This document shows, one piece after another, positions 1-6,544 of a stretch of 40,229 nucleotides of DNA (position 1 is its first letter; each line of letters opens with the position of its first letter). The notes under the pieces are model-generated. The model worked only from the letters and a program-made list of their open reading frames with translations. It was not told the origin of the DNA and did not search any database. The DNA is from Deltaproteobacteria bacterium (GTDB lineage: Bacteria > JAEEML01), in the NCBI GenBank assembly GCA_016283195.1, contig JAEEML010000057.1, forward strand, positions 1 to 40,229, read 5' to 3'. A program made the position numbers and the translations under genes.

Positions 1-181
1 ATCATGGCGATTGAATCGTTATTACAGTTAAGGCCTACAGAGAGGCCAGCGCGGCCATATATAGCAATAGGGGCCCAAGAAGTCAGCAGGTTATTTTAAG
101 AGGAGAAGGATAGCTGGGCGAATTGCGGATATAAAATTGGGAAAAACTTGTGACTTGCCTTTTGAGTTATATTAGAGAATT

Positions 182-198
182 TGGCGGCTGCCCCGCCA
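182..198 (-). terminator. short hairpin downstream of ORF remnant
   Basis: A perfect 6-bp stem (tggcgg/ccgcca) encloses a 5-nt loop. It lies 14 nt past the stop of the minus-strand ORF remnant at 213-359. There is no clear T-run after the stem on the minus strand, so the terminator role is tentative. Confidence 0.25.
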
Positions 199-212
199 GG
201 TAAAATAAAAAG

Positions 213-359
213 TCAAACCTGAGACATGAGTTTTTGAAATTTGGTAATCTGCTTTTCGCTTAAAAAGGCCAGCGGTGGAATCTTTGTGCGGTAATTATTG
301 AAATGGCGTTTAAACTTAGCTGGTAAGTTCACAATCTCATGTAAAGAGCGATGTTTCTT
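213..359 (-). pseudogene. 5'-truncated ORF remnant, 48 codons
   Basis: Reading the minus strand, an open frame runs from a stop codon at 360-362 to a TGA at 213-215. It gives about 48 residues with ordinary protein composition (segments NLPAKFKRHFNNYR and IPPLAFLSEKQITKF). There is no start codon before the tail of the frame and no ribosome binding site, so it looks like the C-terminal end of a lost gene. The family is not recognisable; a mobile-element or host gene remnant are both possible. Confidence 0.3.
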
Positions 360-400
360 TCATGGAATAGTCCCCAATAGACTATTTATGACTTATTGAT

Positions 401-435
401 TTTTTTACCACTTTATGTCAGTTTTTTACCACTTT
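401..435. repeat. 14-bp direct repeat with 21-bp period
   Basis: The 14-mer ttttttaccacttt occurs at 401-414 and again at 422-435, separated by 7 bp. The 21-bp period is two helical turns, as in iterons, tandem operators or the multiple terminal repeats of some IS families such as IS21. Only two copies are seen and no partner end was found. Confidence 0.5.
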
Positions 436-481
436 TAACCAATTAACTTTTCTTTGAAGCGTACTTAAACTGAAACCATAA

Positions 482-580
482 ACTTCTGCCCTGGCATTAG
501 CGTTGCCGGAGCAGAAGTCGGCCGCCGATATACGGAGACCCGACAAAATGTCCCCACATTTGTCACCTCCTTATATCGGC
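482..580 (+). other. two adjacent strong hairpins (candidate structured RNA or recombination site)
   Basis: Hairpin 1 (482-518) has stems acttctgc/gcagaagt and ctggca/tgccgg separated by a single c/a mismatch, closing on the 7-nt loop ttagcgt. Hairpin 2 (524-580) has stems gccgatata/tatatcggc, ggag/ctcc and gacaaaatg/catttgtc. Together they cover almost all of 482-580. They end 80 nt before the start codon of the DUF4417 gene. No T-run follows, so a simple terminator is unlikely. A 5' leader RNA, a small structured RNA or a DNA site that folds as single strand all fit. Confidence 0.5.
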
Positions 581-660
581 TTGGCCCACATAAATCAACC
601 GTATTGTGTGTGAAGCCATGGTGGCTTGTCGTGCAATACCTATTTAATAAGGAGTGTTAT

Positions 661-1380
661 ATGAAGAAGATTCGTAACGTTGGAAAACGCAAGGGAATAC
701 GCGACATTTGGTGGAATGCCTTTATGGTAAAAGAATGCCAAAATTGGAGTGATAACGATATCCCAGAATGCCCAACAGCGAGAATTGAAATTCCGCCTGA
801 TTTATTAACATGGCCGGAGGCAGTTAGGCTCCACAACAGGATGAAAAAGGAGGATAGCTATTATAAAAGCAGTGCATACATTTGCTTTTATTGCGATGAT
901 TATCTCTTTGATGGAACAAGAGGTGTTTGGCATTGTTATTATAAAGCTATTGAAATTATAAAACATTTTGCCGGGATAATTACCCCTGATTTCAGCACTT
1001 ATAAGGATTTCCCGAGACCGCTAAAGGCGTGGAATACTTATAGAATGCGAGCTTTTGGCTTTTGGTGCACCAGTCAGGGCATTAACGTGATAAATAATGT
1101 CAGATGGAGTGCTGATACACTGGATATCTGCTTCAAGGGCATTCCCAAAGATAGTGTTATTTGTCTTGGTACTATTGCCAGTGGACTCAAAAAAACGGCC
1201 AACAGAGCAGAATATGAACAATACCTGAAAATTATGATTCAGGAGCTAAGACCGCGAATCATCCTAATATATGGCTCAGCTCGGTACAAATTTTTCAAAG
1301 AATTGCAAGCGAGTGGTATTGTCGTAAAATCATATCAGACAGCTAGAAACAGAAAATACTGTAGTCGGGGGTTGTTATGA
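661..1380 (+). CDS. DUF4417 domain protein
   Basis: This 239-residue protein matches the DUF4417 pattern as I remember it. The core has ICFYCDDYLF (74-83), TPDFS (108-112), NTYRMR (125-130), then an FW...QGINVI stretch (134-144) and a late IYGS (203-206). DUF4417 proteins are found largely on phages, plasmids and other accessory DNA, and their biochemical function is not established. The start at 661 is chosen because AAGGAG at 649-654 sits 6 nt upstream; an in-frame TTG at 604 has no such site. Four bases overlap the next gene (ATGA), so the two are probably co-translated. The gene is AT-rich relative to the rest of the window and is preceded by the paired hairpins at 482-580. Confidence 0.8.
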   Translation: MKKIRNVGKRKGIRDIWWNAFMVKECQNWSDNDIPECPTARIEIPPDLLTWPEAVRLHNRMKKEDSYYKSSAYICFYCDDYLFDGTRGVWHCYYKAIEIIKHFAGIITPDFSTYKDFPRPLKAWNTYRMRAFGFWCTSQGINVINNVRWSADTLDICFKGIPKDSVICLGTIASGLKKTANRAEYEQYLKIMIQELRPRIILIYGSARYKFFKELQASGIVVKSYQTARNRKYCSRGLL

Positions 1381-1805
1381 GTAAAGATACAAGCGGTTTG
1401 TTTCCTGGTAAAAATATGAAGGAGACATTAACGTCAGGCTATGTGTATAAGAGTGGTGACCATATAGCATATATTTATAAAAATCCAAGTAATGCAGTGG
1501 CACATATGATTGTGCCACGTTTGCCCAAGAACCCGCAAGTATTGGTAAAAAATGGCTGGGAAGAGACAACACCGCCTGAAATGAGTAATAACACTAACTC
1601 ACAAACTTTTCATGATCCAGTAACCAATCTTGACATAAGATTTGATAAAGGTGAAAAAGGTGTACCAGGATTTGGTGGAAAAGACCATTACCATATTGAG
1701 AACCCGGATTCGACTGGCAAACATGATAAGTATTTAGATAAAGATGGCAATCCCTGTGCGAAGAATTCAAAAGCATCGCATATATTGCCAACTGAGGAGG
1801 GATAA
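1377..1805 (+). CDS. free-standing polymorphic-toxin-like C-terminal domain
   Basis: The protein has 142 residues, no signal peptide and no membrane segment. The C-terminal half has GGKDHYHIENP, STGKHDKYLDKDGNP and KASHILP, a His/Asp/Lys-rich arrangement that I associate with C-terminal toxin domains of polymorphic toxins. The N-terminal delivery region such proteins normally have (RHS, LXG, filamentous haemagglutinin) is absent, so this is either an orphan toxin module or a displaced tip. It overlaps the upstream DUF4417 gene by 4 nt and is followed 3 nt later by a gene resembling an immunity protein. The exact toxin class and catalytic activity cannot be named from sequence alone. Confidence 0.55.
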   Translation: MSKDTSGLFPGKNMKETLTSGYVYKSGDHIAYIYKNPSNAVAHMIVPRLPKNPQVLVKNGWEETTPPEMSNNTNSQTFHDPVTNLDIRFDKGEKGVPGFGGKDHYHIENPDSTGKHDKYLDKDGNPCAKNSKASHILPTEEG

Positions 1806-1808
1806 CAA

Positions 1809-2159
1809 ATGCAACTTGAAGATTTTATTGCTAATTATAACTTACACGACAGCCTTTTGGAAGAATGCATTTATGCCAAAGAAGAAGGAAAGCTCACCCT
1901 GCTGATTGACTTCTGTTATTGGGCGCAAAGCGCTTATAAAGATGGTGAAGCCGAAACAGGCCTTGTAACTGTCATATTTTACGATGTTTCAGCATTTAAG
2001 CGAGATGACTACGAAATTAATAGTGATGCAATTATTGGTATCAGGCAGTCTATGCCCGGCCAAGTAGAATTGGTAGTTCAGTGTGATGATAGGAGCATCC
2101 ATCTGTTTTCCTTTTATACGTCAGCTGTCGAGATTTGCACTGATTCTTCAATGCGCTGA
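1809..2159 (+). CDS. probable immunity protein (LHDS-type)
   Basis: A 116-residue acidic cytosolic protein. Its N terminus (FIANYNLHDSLLEECIY) followed by a short beta strand and FCYWAQSAYKDGE resembles small immunity-type proteins that begin with an LHDS motif. It starts 3 nt after the toxin-like gene with GAGGAGG at 1794-1800, 8 nt before the ATG, so it is translationally linked to it. A small acidic protein directly behind a toxin-like domain is the standard toxin-immunity arrangement. The function is inferred from this position and the weak motif; there is no transmembrane segment. Confidence 0.5.
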   Translation: MQLEDFIANYNLHDSLLEECIYAKEEGKLTLLIDFCYWAQSAYKDGEAETGLVTVIFYDVSAFKRDDYEINSDAIIGIRQSMPGQVELVVQCDDRSIHLFSFYTSAVEICTDSSMR

Positions 2160-2206
2160 CTTCTATTCTACTAACAATACATGTATCGTAATTACAACAA
2201 ATACTA

Positions 2207-2235
2207 TTGACAATATTGTAAAAAATAGTTATACT
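2207..2235 (+). promoter_or_regulatory. near-consensus sigma70 promoter
   Basis: TTGACA at 2207-2212 and TATACT at 2230-2235 are separated by exactly 17 nt, in a very AT-rich intergenic stretch. It would start a transcript near 2242, about 80 nt upstream of the coiled-coil gene at 2325. A palindromic element at 2287-2309 lies within the predicted leader. Confidence 0.75.
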
Positions 2236-2286
2236 AACCGAGTCGCCTGTTGATTATGTCAGCAAAGTGATAATAAAATCTAAGTG

Positions 2287-2309
2287 TTGTAGCTTATAAG
2301 CTGCTACAA
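2287..2309 (+). promoter_or_regulatory. palindrome in leader of coiled-coil gene
   Basis: ttgtagc (2287-2293) and gctacaa (2303-2309) are perfect inverted copies. The centre agcttataagct (2291-2302) is itself a palindrome, so alternative foldings compete. It lies 6 nt before the Shine-Dalgarno of the next gene. It could be a repressor operator or a leader hairpin affecting translation. Confidence 0.45.
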
Positions 2310-2324
2310 TATATGGAGGTTGGT

Positions 2325-3353
2325 ATGGAAAGTATTAGTAAAATTAAACTGAATTTAGATGATGATGCAACTTCTGATTGTAATGCGTTTAAGTCTGCTA
2401 AGCAGGAAATAGAACAGACTGCTAGTTCAATCAAAACGCTAATGGATTCTTCTGCACTACAGTGTAAAAGCCTACAACAACCAATATTTCAATCCACACA
2501 GTTGTTTGAAAAACAACTACAACCGCTATCTAACTCAATGCAGCAATTACAAAAATTATGCCGACCAATAGGATGTACACAGTTGTTTCTAAACCAACCA
2601 CAACTACTATCTAATTCAATGCAACAATTACAAAAACTGTATCAACAGGTAGAATCTATACAACAATTTCAAAAACAGCAGCAAGGTGATTTGAAGGCAT
2701 TGATGGATAAGGCTACTTTATGCAACTTCAGTGAAATAATAAATGCAGCAATTAAGCGTAGTGACAATATGCGGCGGGAATATAATATTCAAGATTACCT
2801 GCCGTATAATTTTTACGCATCCAGGCGTGATTCAGAGATGGAGGAACTAAAAAACGAGATATACGAACTGAAAAAGGAGTTGCAAGCAAAGAACCAACAA
2901 AATACGGAGATTGATTCAGATAAGCACTCTTCGCAAGAAAACATTGAACTGCCTTATTCAGAGCAGGTTAAATATGAATCAAAAATTAACGCACTGGAAA
3001 ACAAGGTTAATGAACTCACAAGCGAATTATATGCCAAGAATAAACTAATTGAGGAACTGAAGTTATCCAATCATTCTCCGCAGGAAAACCTTGTGCTGGC
3101 TCATTCAGAGCGATTTAGGCAAGATTATGACAAATTAATAGAACTTGGCTATATGTGTAAGGCAGATGGTGGTTACTTGATATGGCTAAAAAGCAAGCAG
3201 TCTTTAGCTGAGTATTTTGGGTATCAAAAAAAGCGTGCCAAGTGGAAAGATATAGAGAATCTTTTCCAAACGAAAAGGCTATCACATTTATTGTCTGTAA
3301 CAGATAATGTTTCAAAAGACTACCTGGAATTAAAAACACTGTTACAATTATAG
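2325..3353 (+). CDS. Gln-rich coiled-coil protein with internal repeats
   Basis: Not a recognised family. The 342-residue protein is soluble, with no signal peptide. Residues roughly 55-120 are Gln-rich and contain two copies of LSNSMQQLQKL about 30 residues apart. Residues roughly 170-265 are heptad-like, with two diverged repeats: ELKKELQAKN...SSQEN then ELTSELYAKN...SPQEN. The last 70 or so residues form a different, probably globular domain (LIELGYMCKADGGYLIW ... SLAEYFGYQ ... WKDIENLFQ). The start at 2325 is chosen because GGAGG at 2315-2319 precedes it by 5 nt; the in-frame ATG at 2313 contains that site. It has its own strong promoter. A structural, scaffolding or plasmid/phage maintenance role is possible but unsupported. 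Confidence 0.7.
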   Translation: MESISKIKLNLDDDATSDCNAFKSAKQEIEQTASSIKTLMDSSALQCKSLQQPIFQSTQLFEKQLQPLSNSMQQLQKLCRPIGCTQLFLNQPQLLSNSMQQLQKLYQQVESIQQFQKQQQGDLKALMDKATLCNFSEIINAAIKRSDNMRREYNIQDYLPYNFYASRRDSEMEELKNEIYELKKELQAKNQQNTEIDSDKHSSQENIELPYSEQVKYESKINALENKVNELTSELYAKNKLIEELKLSNHSPQENLVLAHSERFRQDYDKLIELGYMCKADGGYLIWLKSKQSLAEYFGYQKKRAKWKDIENLFQTKRLSHLLSVTDNVSKDYLELKTLLQL

Positions 3354-3398
3354 ACTCTGCCAATATAGTCACCTAAACTGTTTGGGTAGAAGATAACC

Positions 3399-3422
3399 AG
3401 AGATGCGGTTAATCGCGTCTCT
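3399..3422 (+). terminator. hairpin after coiled-coil gene
   Basis: agagatgcg (3399-3407) pairs with cgcgtctct (3414-3422), a 9-bp stem with one G-U pair and a 6-nt loop. It lies 45 nt after the stop of the coiled-coil gene and ends about 23 nt before the next start. The sequence after it (atattgtg) is only partly T-rich, so attenuation is as likely as full termination. Confidence 0.4.
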
Positions 3423-3445
3423 ATATTGTGTAGCAGGCTGTGAAG

Positions 3446-3778
3446 ATGAAAACTTATATTCTTTTTGCTGACAAAGCGCTTTCTTTTGAAAAGGCTAAAA
3501 TTATGCTTCAAAGCAGTTTTACCTGCAATGAAACATTGCCCAATCGCCTGACCATAGAGCTTTTAAGGGATCACCTCTATATCGATTTTGATAATGACAT
3601 ACGCGCGGATTATGAGGATGAGAAAATCAGAAATGCCGACTATAACTTCTATGCCATCCTTTATCATTCTGAGAAATTGGCCAGAGCTGTTATCAGGGAA
3701 CTAAAGAATTTTATTATATATGTTGATGATGATGAAGGTACTATTGAAGAAATAAATAAGTTCTTTGATAAAGCATAA
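3446..3778 (+). CDS. small acidic hypothetical protein
   Basis: A 110-residue soluble protein without recognisable family motifs. It has an N-terminal strand (TYILFADKALSF), an acidic middle (YIDFDNDIRADYEDEKI) and an acidic tail (YVDDDEGTIEEI). Size and charge resemble immunity or antitoxin-type proteins, which would suit this accessory segment, but no partner toxin is adjacent. The ATG at 3446 is preferred over GTG at 3440 because the GCAGG at 3433-3437 is better spaced for it. Confidence 0.55.
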   Translation: MKTYILFADKALSFEKAKIMLQSSFTCNETLPNRLTIELLRDHLYIDFDNDIRADYEDEKIRNADYNFYAILYHSEKLARAVIRELKNFIIYVDDDEGTIEEINKFFDKA

Positions 3779-3795
3779 GTGCTCTGAGTTTTGGT

Positions 3796-3811
3796 GTCCA
3801 CGGTCGTGGAC
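3796..3811. other. perfect short hairpin between convergent genes
   Basis: gtccac (3796-3801) and gtggac (3806-3811) are perfect inverted repeats around ggtc. The hairpin sits 17 nt after the end of the plus-strand gene at 3446-3778 and 36 nt before the end of the minus-strand DUF1848 gene. It might work as a bidirectional terminator, although no T-run flanks it. It also marks the boundary between the AT-rich segment and the GC-richer DNA. Confidence 0.35.
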
Positions 3812-3847
3812 GGAGAGAGAAAATACACCGCTTGTCAGCTTGGGCTT

Positions 3848-4801
3848 TCATAGCGCGAGTTCCATAGTGCTCTCTGCTCCTCTGGGTGAAATTTTAATAA
3901 AACTCTTTTGATTGCCCTTAGTTACTATATCGCCCGGCTCCAGATGGCCCAAGATGAGCGGCGAGTCCGGGTTGTGCAGTTTATAATTTTCGCGGGCTTT
4001 TTGGTGATCTTTAGTGGCATAGCAATATTTGCAGCCGTTTAAACAGGTATTATAGGCGCTGATGTCGCGGCTTTCGATGCAGTGGCAGCCACTACGCGTG
4101 CCCCTATGCTTAATATCGCGGAAGCTAAGGCCATTGGCCCGGCCCAGCATCTCCAGAGTCAGGCAGCCGGACTTTTGAATGCCATAGCGGGAAAAATCGC
4201 CGTTTGTGCCGCAGGTTTGGATATGGAGCTTATGGCGTGCGGCTATTTGGCCCAATATTTGGGCCAGAGTGTCCATTTCGCTATCGGACATGGGGTAGAG
4301 CTCCGGCATATTGTTTTCCAGCTTTTTATACATCTCCACAAAGCTGAAAATTACCCGGCTCACATGGCCGGCAAGGCGCCCGGCCATATACTCAAAAGTC
4401 TCGCGGTGGGCCTTAATAGTGTATTTTTTCGTGAGCAACACCGGGTCATAGCGCCAGCAAAGGCGCTCGGCGCCCACCAGCTTTTCCAGCTCGAGAAGAG
4501 TGGCTATGCTTTCGTCGATAGATGGCACCAATGGCTCTATATCCGGCCCGTAAGCTGTGATGGTATAATGAAAAAATGTATTAAAACGGCTGGTTATCTC
4601 ATGAAGATGAGGCAGAATAGGCCGATAATTTTTGGAGCAGAATATGATGCAGTCGATTTTATCGGGGGTCAGCTCGTAGCGCGTGACTTTATTCGGGAAA
4701 AGGGGATTTCGCACCAGCACAAAGCCCTCGGCAAAACGCTTTAAAAGCCAGGGGGTGAAAAACTGAACTGTATCGGTGCGGGCGCCGGTATTCAATATCA
4801 T
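3848..4801 (-). CDS. DUF1848 family protein
   Basis: A 317-residue protein of the DUF1848 family. The opening MILNTGARTDTVQFF and LVRNP match the family's start, and the C-terminal cluster C253-x3-C257-x2-C260 (CLNGCKYCYA) is its typical metal-binding motif, probably an iron-sulfur site. Members are often described as radical-SAM-like, but the reaction is not known. The ATG at 4801 is preferred because family members begin at this point; an in-frame GTG at 4813 would add four residues. It is transcribed alone, convergent with the accessory segment and divergent from the PP-loop gene. Confidence 0.85.
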   Translation of the reverse strand: MILNTGARTDTVQFFTPWLLKRFAEGFVLVRNPLFPNKVTRYELTPDKIDCIIFCSKNYRPILPHLHEITSRFNTFFHYTITAYGPDIEPLVPSIDESIATLLELEKLVGAERLCWRYDPVLLTKKYTIKAHRETFEYMAGRLAGHVSRVIFSFVEMYKKLENNMPELYPMSDSEMDTLAQILGQIAARHKLHIQTCGTNGDFSRYGIQKSGCLTLEMLGRANGLSFRDIKHRGTRSGCHCIESRDISAYNTCLNGCKYCYATKDHQKARENYKLHNPDSPLILGHLEPGDIVTKGNQKSFIKISPRGAESTMELAL

Positions 4802-5127
4802 GATATTACTCACTTTATCTGGTGGAAGATAGTGGCTCCCAGCGATTTTTCGCCGCCATTACGCGGGAGCCTTTTAGCACAGGCTGGCAGGGCGAGGAAG
4901 AGTGAATAATGGGTTCTTACCACAAAATTTGCGACGCGGCGGCCGGGTATCGGCTATAGTGGCGCGGCGTGGCGCGTTTTATAGAACTATATGAGTAAAC
5001 CGGCGCTACCCTCCGGTAAATGAAATAACACTTTAAGTAAAACTGCCTCGCCTCTATCTTTTAGAGCCTCTTTTATGCTATGGGGGAGATGGCCGGTAGC
5101 TAACCGGCAAAAATAGCGGAGAAAAAG
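4802..5127. other. divergent intergenic region
   Basis: No gene is seen in this stretch between the divergent DUF1848 and PP-loop genes. ggctccc (4834-4840) and gggagcc (4865-4871) are inverted repeats with a 24-nt loop. gccggt/accggc (5092-5097, 5103-5108) forms a hairpin 7 nt ahead of the GGAGAA ribosome site of the PP-loop gene. No convincing -35/-10 pair was found. Confidence 0.4.
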
Positions 5128-5637
5128 ATGGAAGGTACTTTTACGCCTCGAGAAGCGCTGGATGAACTGGAGGCTATAATACTAAAAATGTGCCCTGAGC
5201 AGGCAGTGAATGGGCTTACAGAACTGCCGCTTATTGCTTTAAGTGGCGGTATTCATTCGGCTTTAGTTGCGGCAGCCATAAATCGCCACCTGCCGTTGCG
5301 CTCCTTTACTGTGCTTTTGCCGGGCGAGGAGCCGCCCAAAGAGCTGGAAAAGATCGTGGAGTTTTTAGGCACCACGCATACCGAATATGTGCCGAGCAGT
5401 GCAGAGCTGGCACTTTGGAAAGAAGAATACCAAAAACAGGCCGCTAACAAGCTGTCTTTTAACGATTTCCTCCTTTTTGCGGCGGCTGAAAAGCTTGGCT
5501 ATGAGACTTTTTATAGCGGGCACCATGAGACCATACCGGTTTTAAGCGGTGTAAAGAGGCGCTCGCCGCTCGCGGAAATAGCTTTAAATCCGGCAGATTA
5601 TAAGGCTATGGCTGCGCGGTATTTGCCATGTCTCTAA
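5128..5637 (+). CDS. PP-loop ATP-binding protein (asparagine synthase C-domain-like)
   Basis: 169 residues. The segment LIALSGGIHSALVAA (35-49) is a PP-loop, the pyrophosphate-binding motif of N-type ATP pyrophosphatases such as asparagine synthase, NAD synthase and tRNA-thiolation enzymes. The usual SGGxDS reads SGGIHS here, so the Asp is replaced by His43. The later FNDFLLFAAAEKLGYETFYSGHH and RRSPLAEIAL fit the asparagine synthase C-terminal fold, although the protein is much shorter than asparagine synthase and has no glutaminase domain. GGAGAA lies upstream of the ATG. Its last 10 nt overlap rsmE, implying coupled translation. The substrate is unknown. Confidence 0.65.
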   Translation: MEGTFTPREALDELEAIILKMCPEQAVNGLTELPLIALSGGIHSALVAAAINRHLPLRSFTVLLPGEEPPKELEKIVEFLGTTHTEYVPSSAELALWKEEYQKQAANKLSFNDFLLFAAAEKLGYETFYSGHHETIPVLSGVKRRSPLAEIALNPADYKAMAARYLPCL

Positions 5638-6347
5638 AAGTGAACGGTGATATTTACGAAGAGAGGCCGGTAGTGCGGCGGCTTTATTTGCCGGAACTCG
5701 GCCGGCTTGAAGCGGGGAAAGTGCTGAGCCCAAGCGGTGATGAGCTGCATTATGCCACAAGTGTTCTGCGCCTAAAAGATGGCGAATATATTGAGTTTTT
5801 TGATGGCGAAGGCCATTTTGCTGAGGGGCAGATTATAAAGAGCAATAAGCGCGAGTTACTTTTAGAACTTGGTGAAATAAATCATACTCCCCCCATAGCT
5901 GCCCCTTTTTTGGCTGTCGGCTATTGCAAGCGTTTTGATGAAGTATTGGAGAAGGCTACCGAGCTCGGAGCCGGCGCGATTATTCCCCTGAATTTGGAGC
6001 GCACGGCTATTAGCCTAAAGAGCGCCAAAGCAGACCATTTTGCCAAAGTGGTGCTGGCTGCCGCCCGCCAGTGCCGGCGCTACTATTTACCTGAAATTTG
6101 GCCGCTCACCACGCTAAGGGAACTTTTGCAGCAAATTCCCCGGCCGGCGGTGGCTCTGCCCCACGGGGCGCCCATGAGCAATTTGCCCGAAAAACCTAAA
6201 TGTCTGCTTATTGGGCCGGAGGGCGGTTTCAGCCCGGCCGAAGTGGCGCTCTTTAAAGAGCTTGAACTTCCGGCTTTTGGTCTTGGGCCGCATATTTTGC
6301 GCGTCGAAACGGCGGCGGCGGCCAGTTTGGCAGTTTATTGGCAGTAG
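5628..6347 (+). CDS. rsmE: 16S rRNA (uracil-1498-N3)-methyltransferase RsmE
   Basis: 239 residues, the normal length for RsmE, a SPOUT-class enzyme that methylates U1498 of 16S rRNA with S-adenosylmethionine. The N-terminal PUA-like domain (about 15-85) is followed by the knotted domain. Diagnostic motifs are KRFDEVLEKATELG (101-114), AARQCRR (145-151), LIGPEGGFSPAEV (194-206) and LGPHILRVETAAAASL (219-234), the last forming the SAM-binding knot. The start codon lies inside the end of the PP-loop gene. It is convergent with the peptide gene at 6356-6535, leaving 8 nt between the stops. Confidence 0.95.
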   Translation: MSLKVNGDIYEERPVVRRLYLPELGRLEAGKVLSPSGDELHYATSVLRLKDGEYIEFFDGEGHFAEGQIIKSNKRELLLELGEINHTPPIAAPFLAVGYCKRFDEVLEKATELGAGAIIPLNLERTAISLKSAKADHFAKVVLAAARQCRRYYLPEIWPLTTLRELLQQIPRPAVALPHGAPMSNLPEKPKCLLIGPEGGFSPAEVALFKELELPAFGLGPHILRVETAAAASLAVYWQ

Positions 6348-6355
6348 ATTAAAAA

Positions 6356-6535
6356 TCAGGTCGGCCCAATCATGCCGTAATTGGCTTCACATTCCCAATC
6401 AAGCTTGGATTCTGAAGGGTCACAGCCGCAAAGTGCCATATCCGAACAGAGTGGTTCGGTGTTAATTTGCGGTTTTACATAAGGTTTTTTATCCTTTAAA
6501 GCGGTGTCTTTATTTTTTTGCAGCTCGTTATTCAT
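6356..6535 (-). CDS. candidate RiPP precursor peptide, 59 aa, with YxxPxI leader motif and four cysteines
   Basis: This small gene has TAGGAG 6 nt before its ATG, and that site overlaps the stop codon of the giant lipoprotein gene, so it is translationally coupled to it. The N-terminal half is lysine-rich and leader-like, with KKPYVKPQI at 16-24 (Y19-x-x-P22-x-I24). YxxP-type motifs are the known binding site for PqqD-like RiPP recognition domains, for example in lasso peptide leaders. The C-terminal half holds C30, C36, C38 and C49 with Gly, Asp and one Trp, as a modified core would. A PqqD-like gene lies two genes upstream in the same unit. There is no hydrophobic signal peptide. No maturase or protease gene is in the window, so the modification is unknown; a small zinc-binding or disulfide protein is the main alternative. 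Confidence 0.65.
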   Translation of the reverse strand: MNNELQKNKDTALKDKKPYVKPQINTEPLCSDMALCGCDPSESKLDWECEANYGMIGPT

Positions 6536-6544
6536 TTTAAACTC

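Larger units (their letters stand above)
1..660. other. gene-poor left margin of AT-rich accessory segment
   Basis: No intact gene is visible in this stretch. It contains a short hairpin at 182-198, a broken ORF on the minus strand at 213-359, a 14-bp direct repeat at 401-435, and two adjacent hairpins at 482-580. The mix of an ORF remnant, short repeats and foldable DNA ahead of AT-rich orphan genes suggests an old integration or recombination edge, but no complete insertion sequence or attachment site could be recognised. Confidence 0.6.

Noticed and set aside
482-580. tRNA or simple terminator in the hairpin region
   Set aside because: There is no cloverleaf or anticodon arm, and no T-run after either hairpin.
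1-600. Complete insertion sequence
   Set aside because: No transposase ORF, no matched terminal inverted repeats and no target duplication could be found; only an ORF remnant and short repeats.
604-660. Longer start (TTG) for the DUF4417 protein
   Set aside because: There is no ribosome site before it, whereas AAGGAG is well placed for the ATG at 661.
4082-4744. 220-codon plus-strand ORF
   Set aside because: It lies entirely antisense to the DUF1848 gene, whose Cys cluster and family start are clear. It has no ribosome site and no recognisable protein features.
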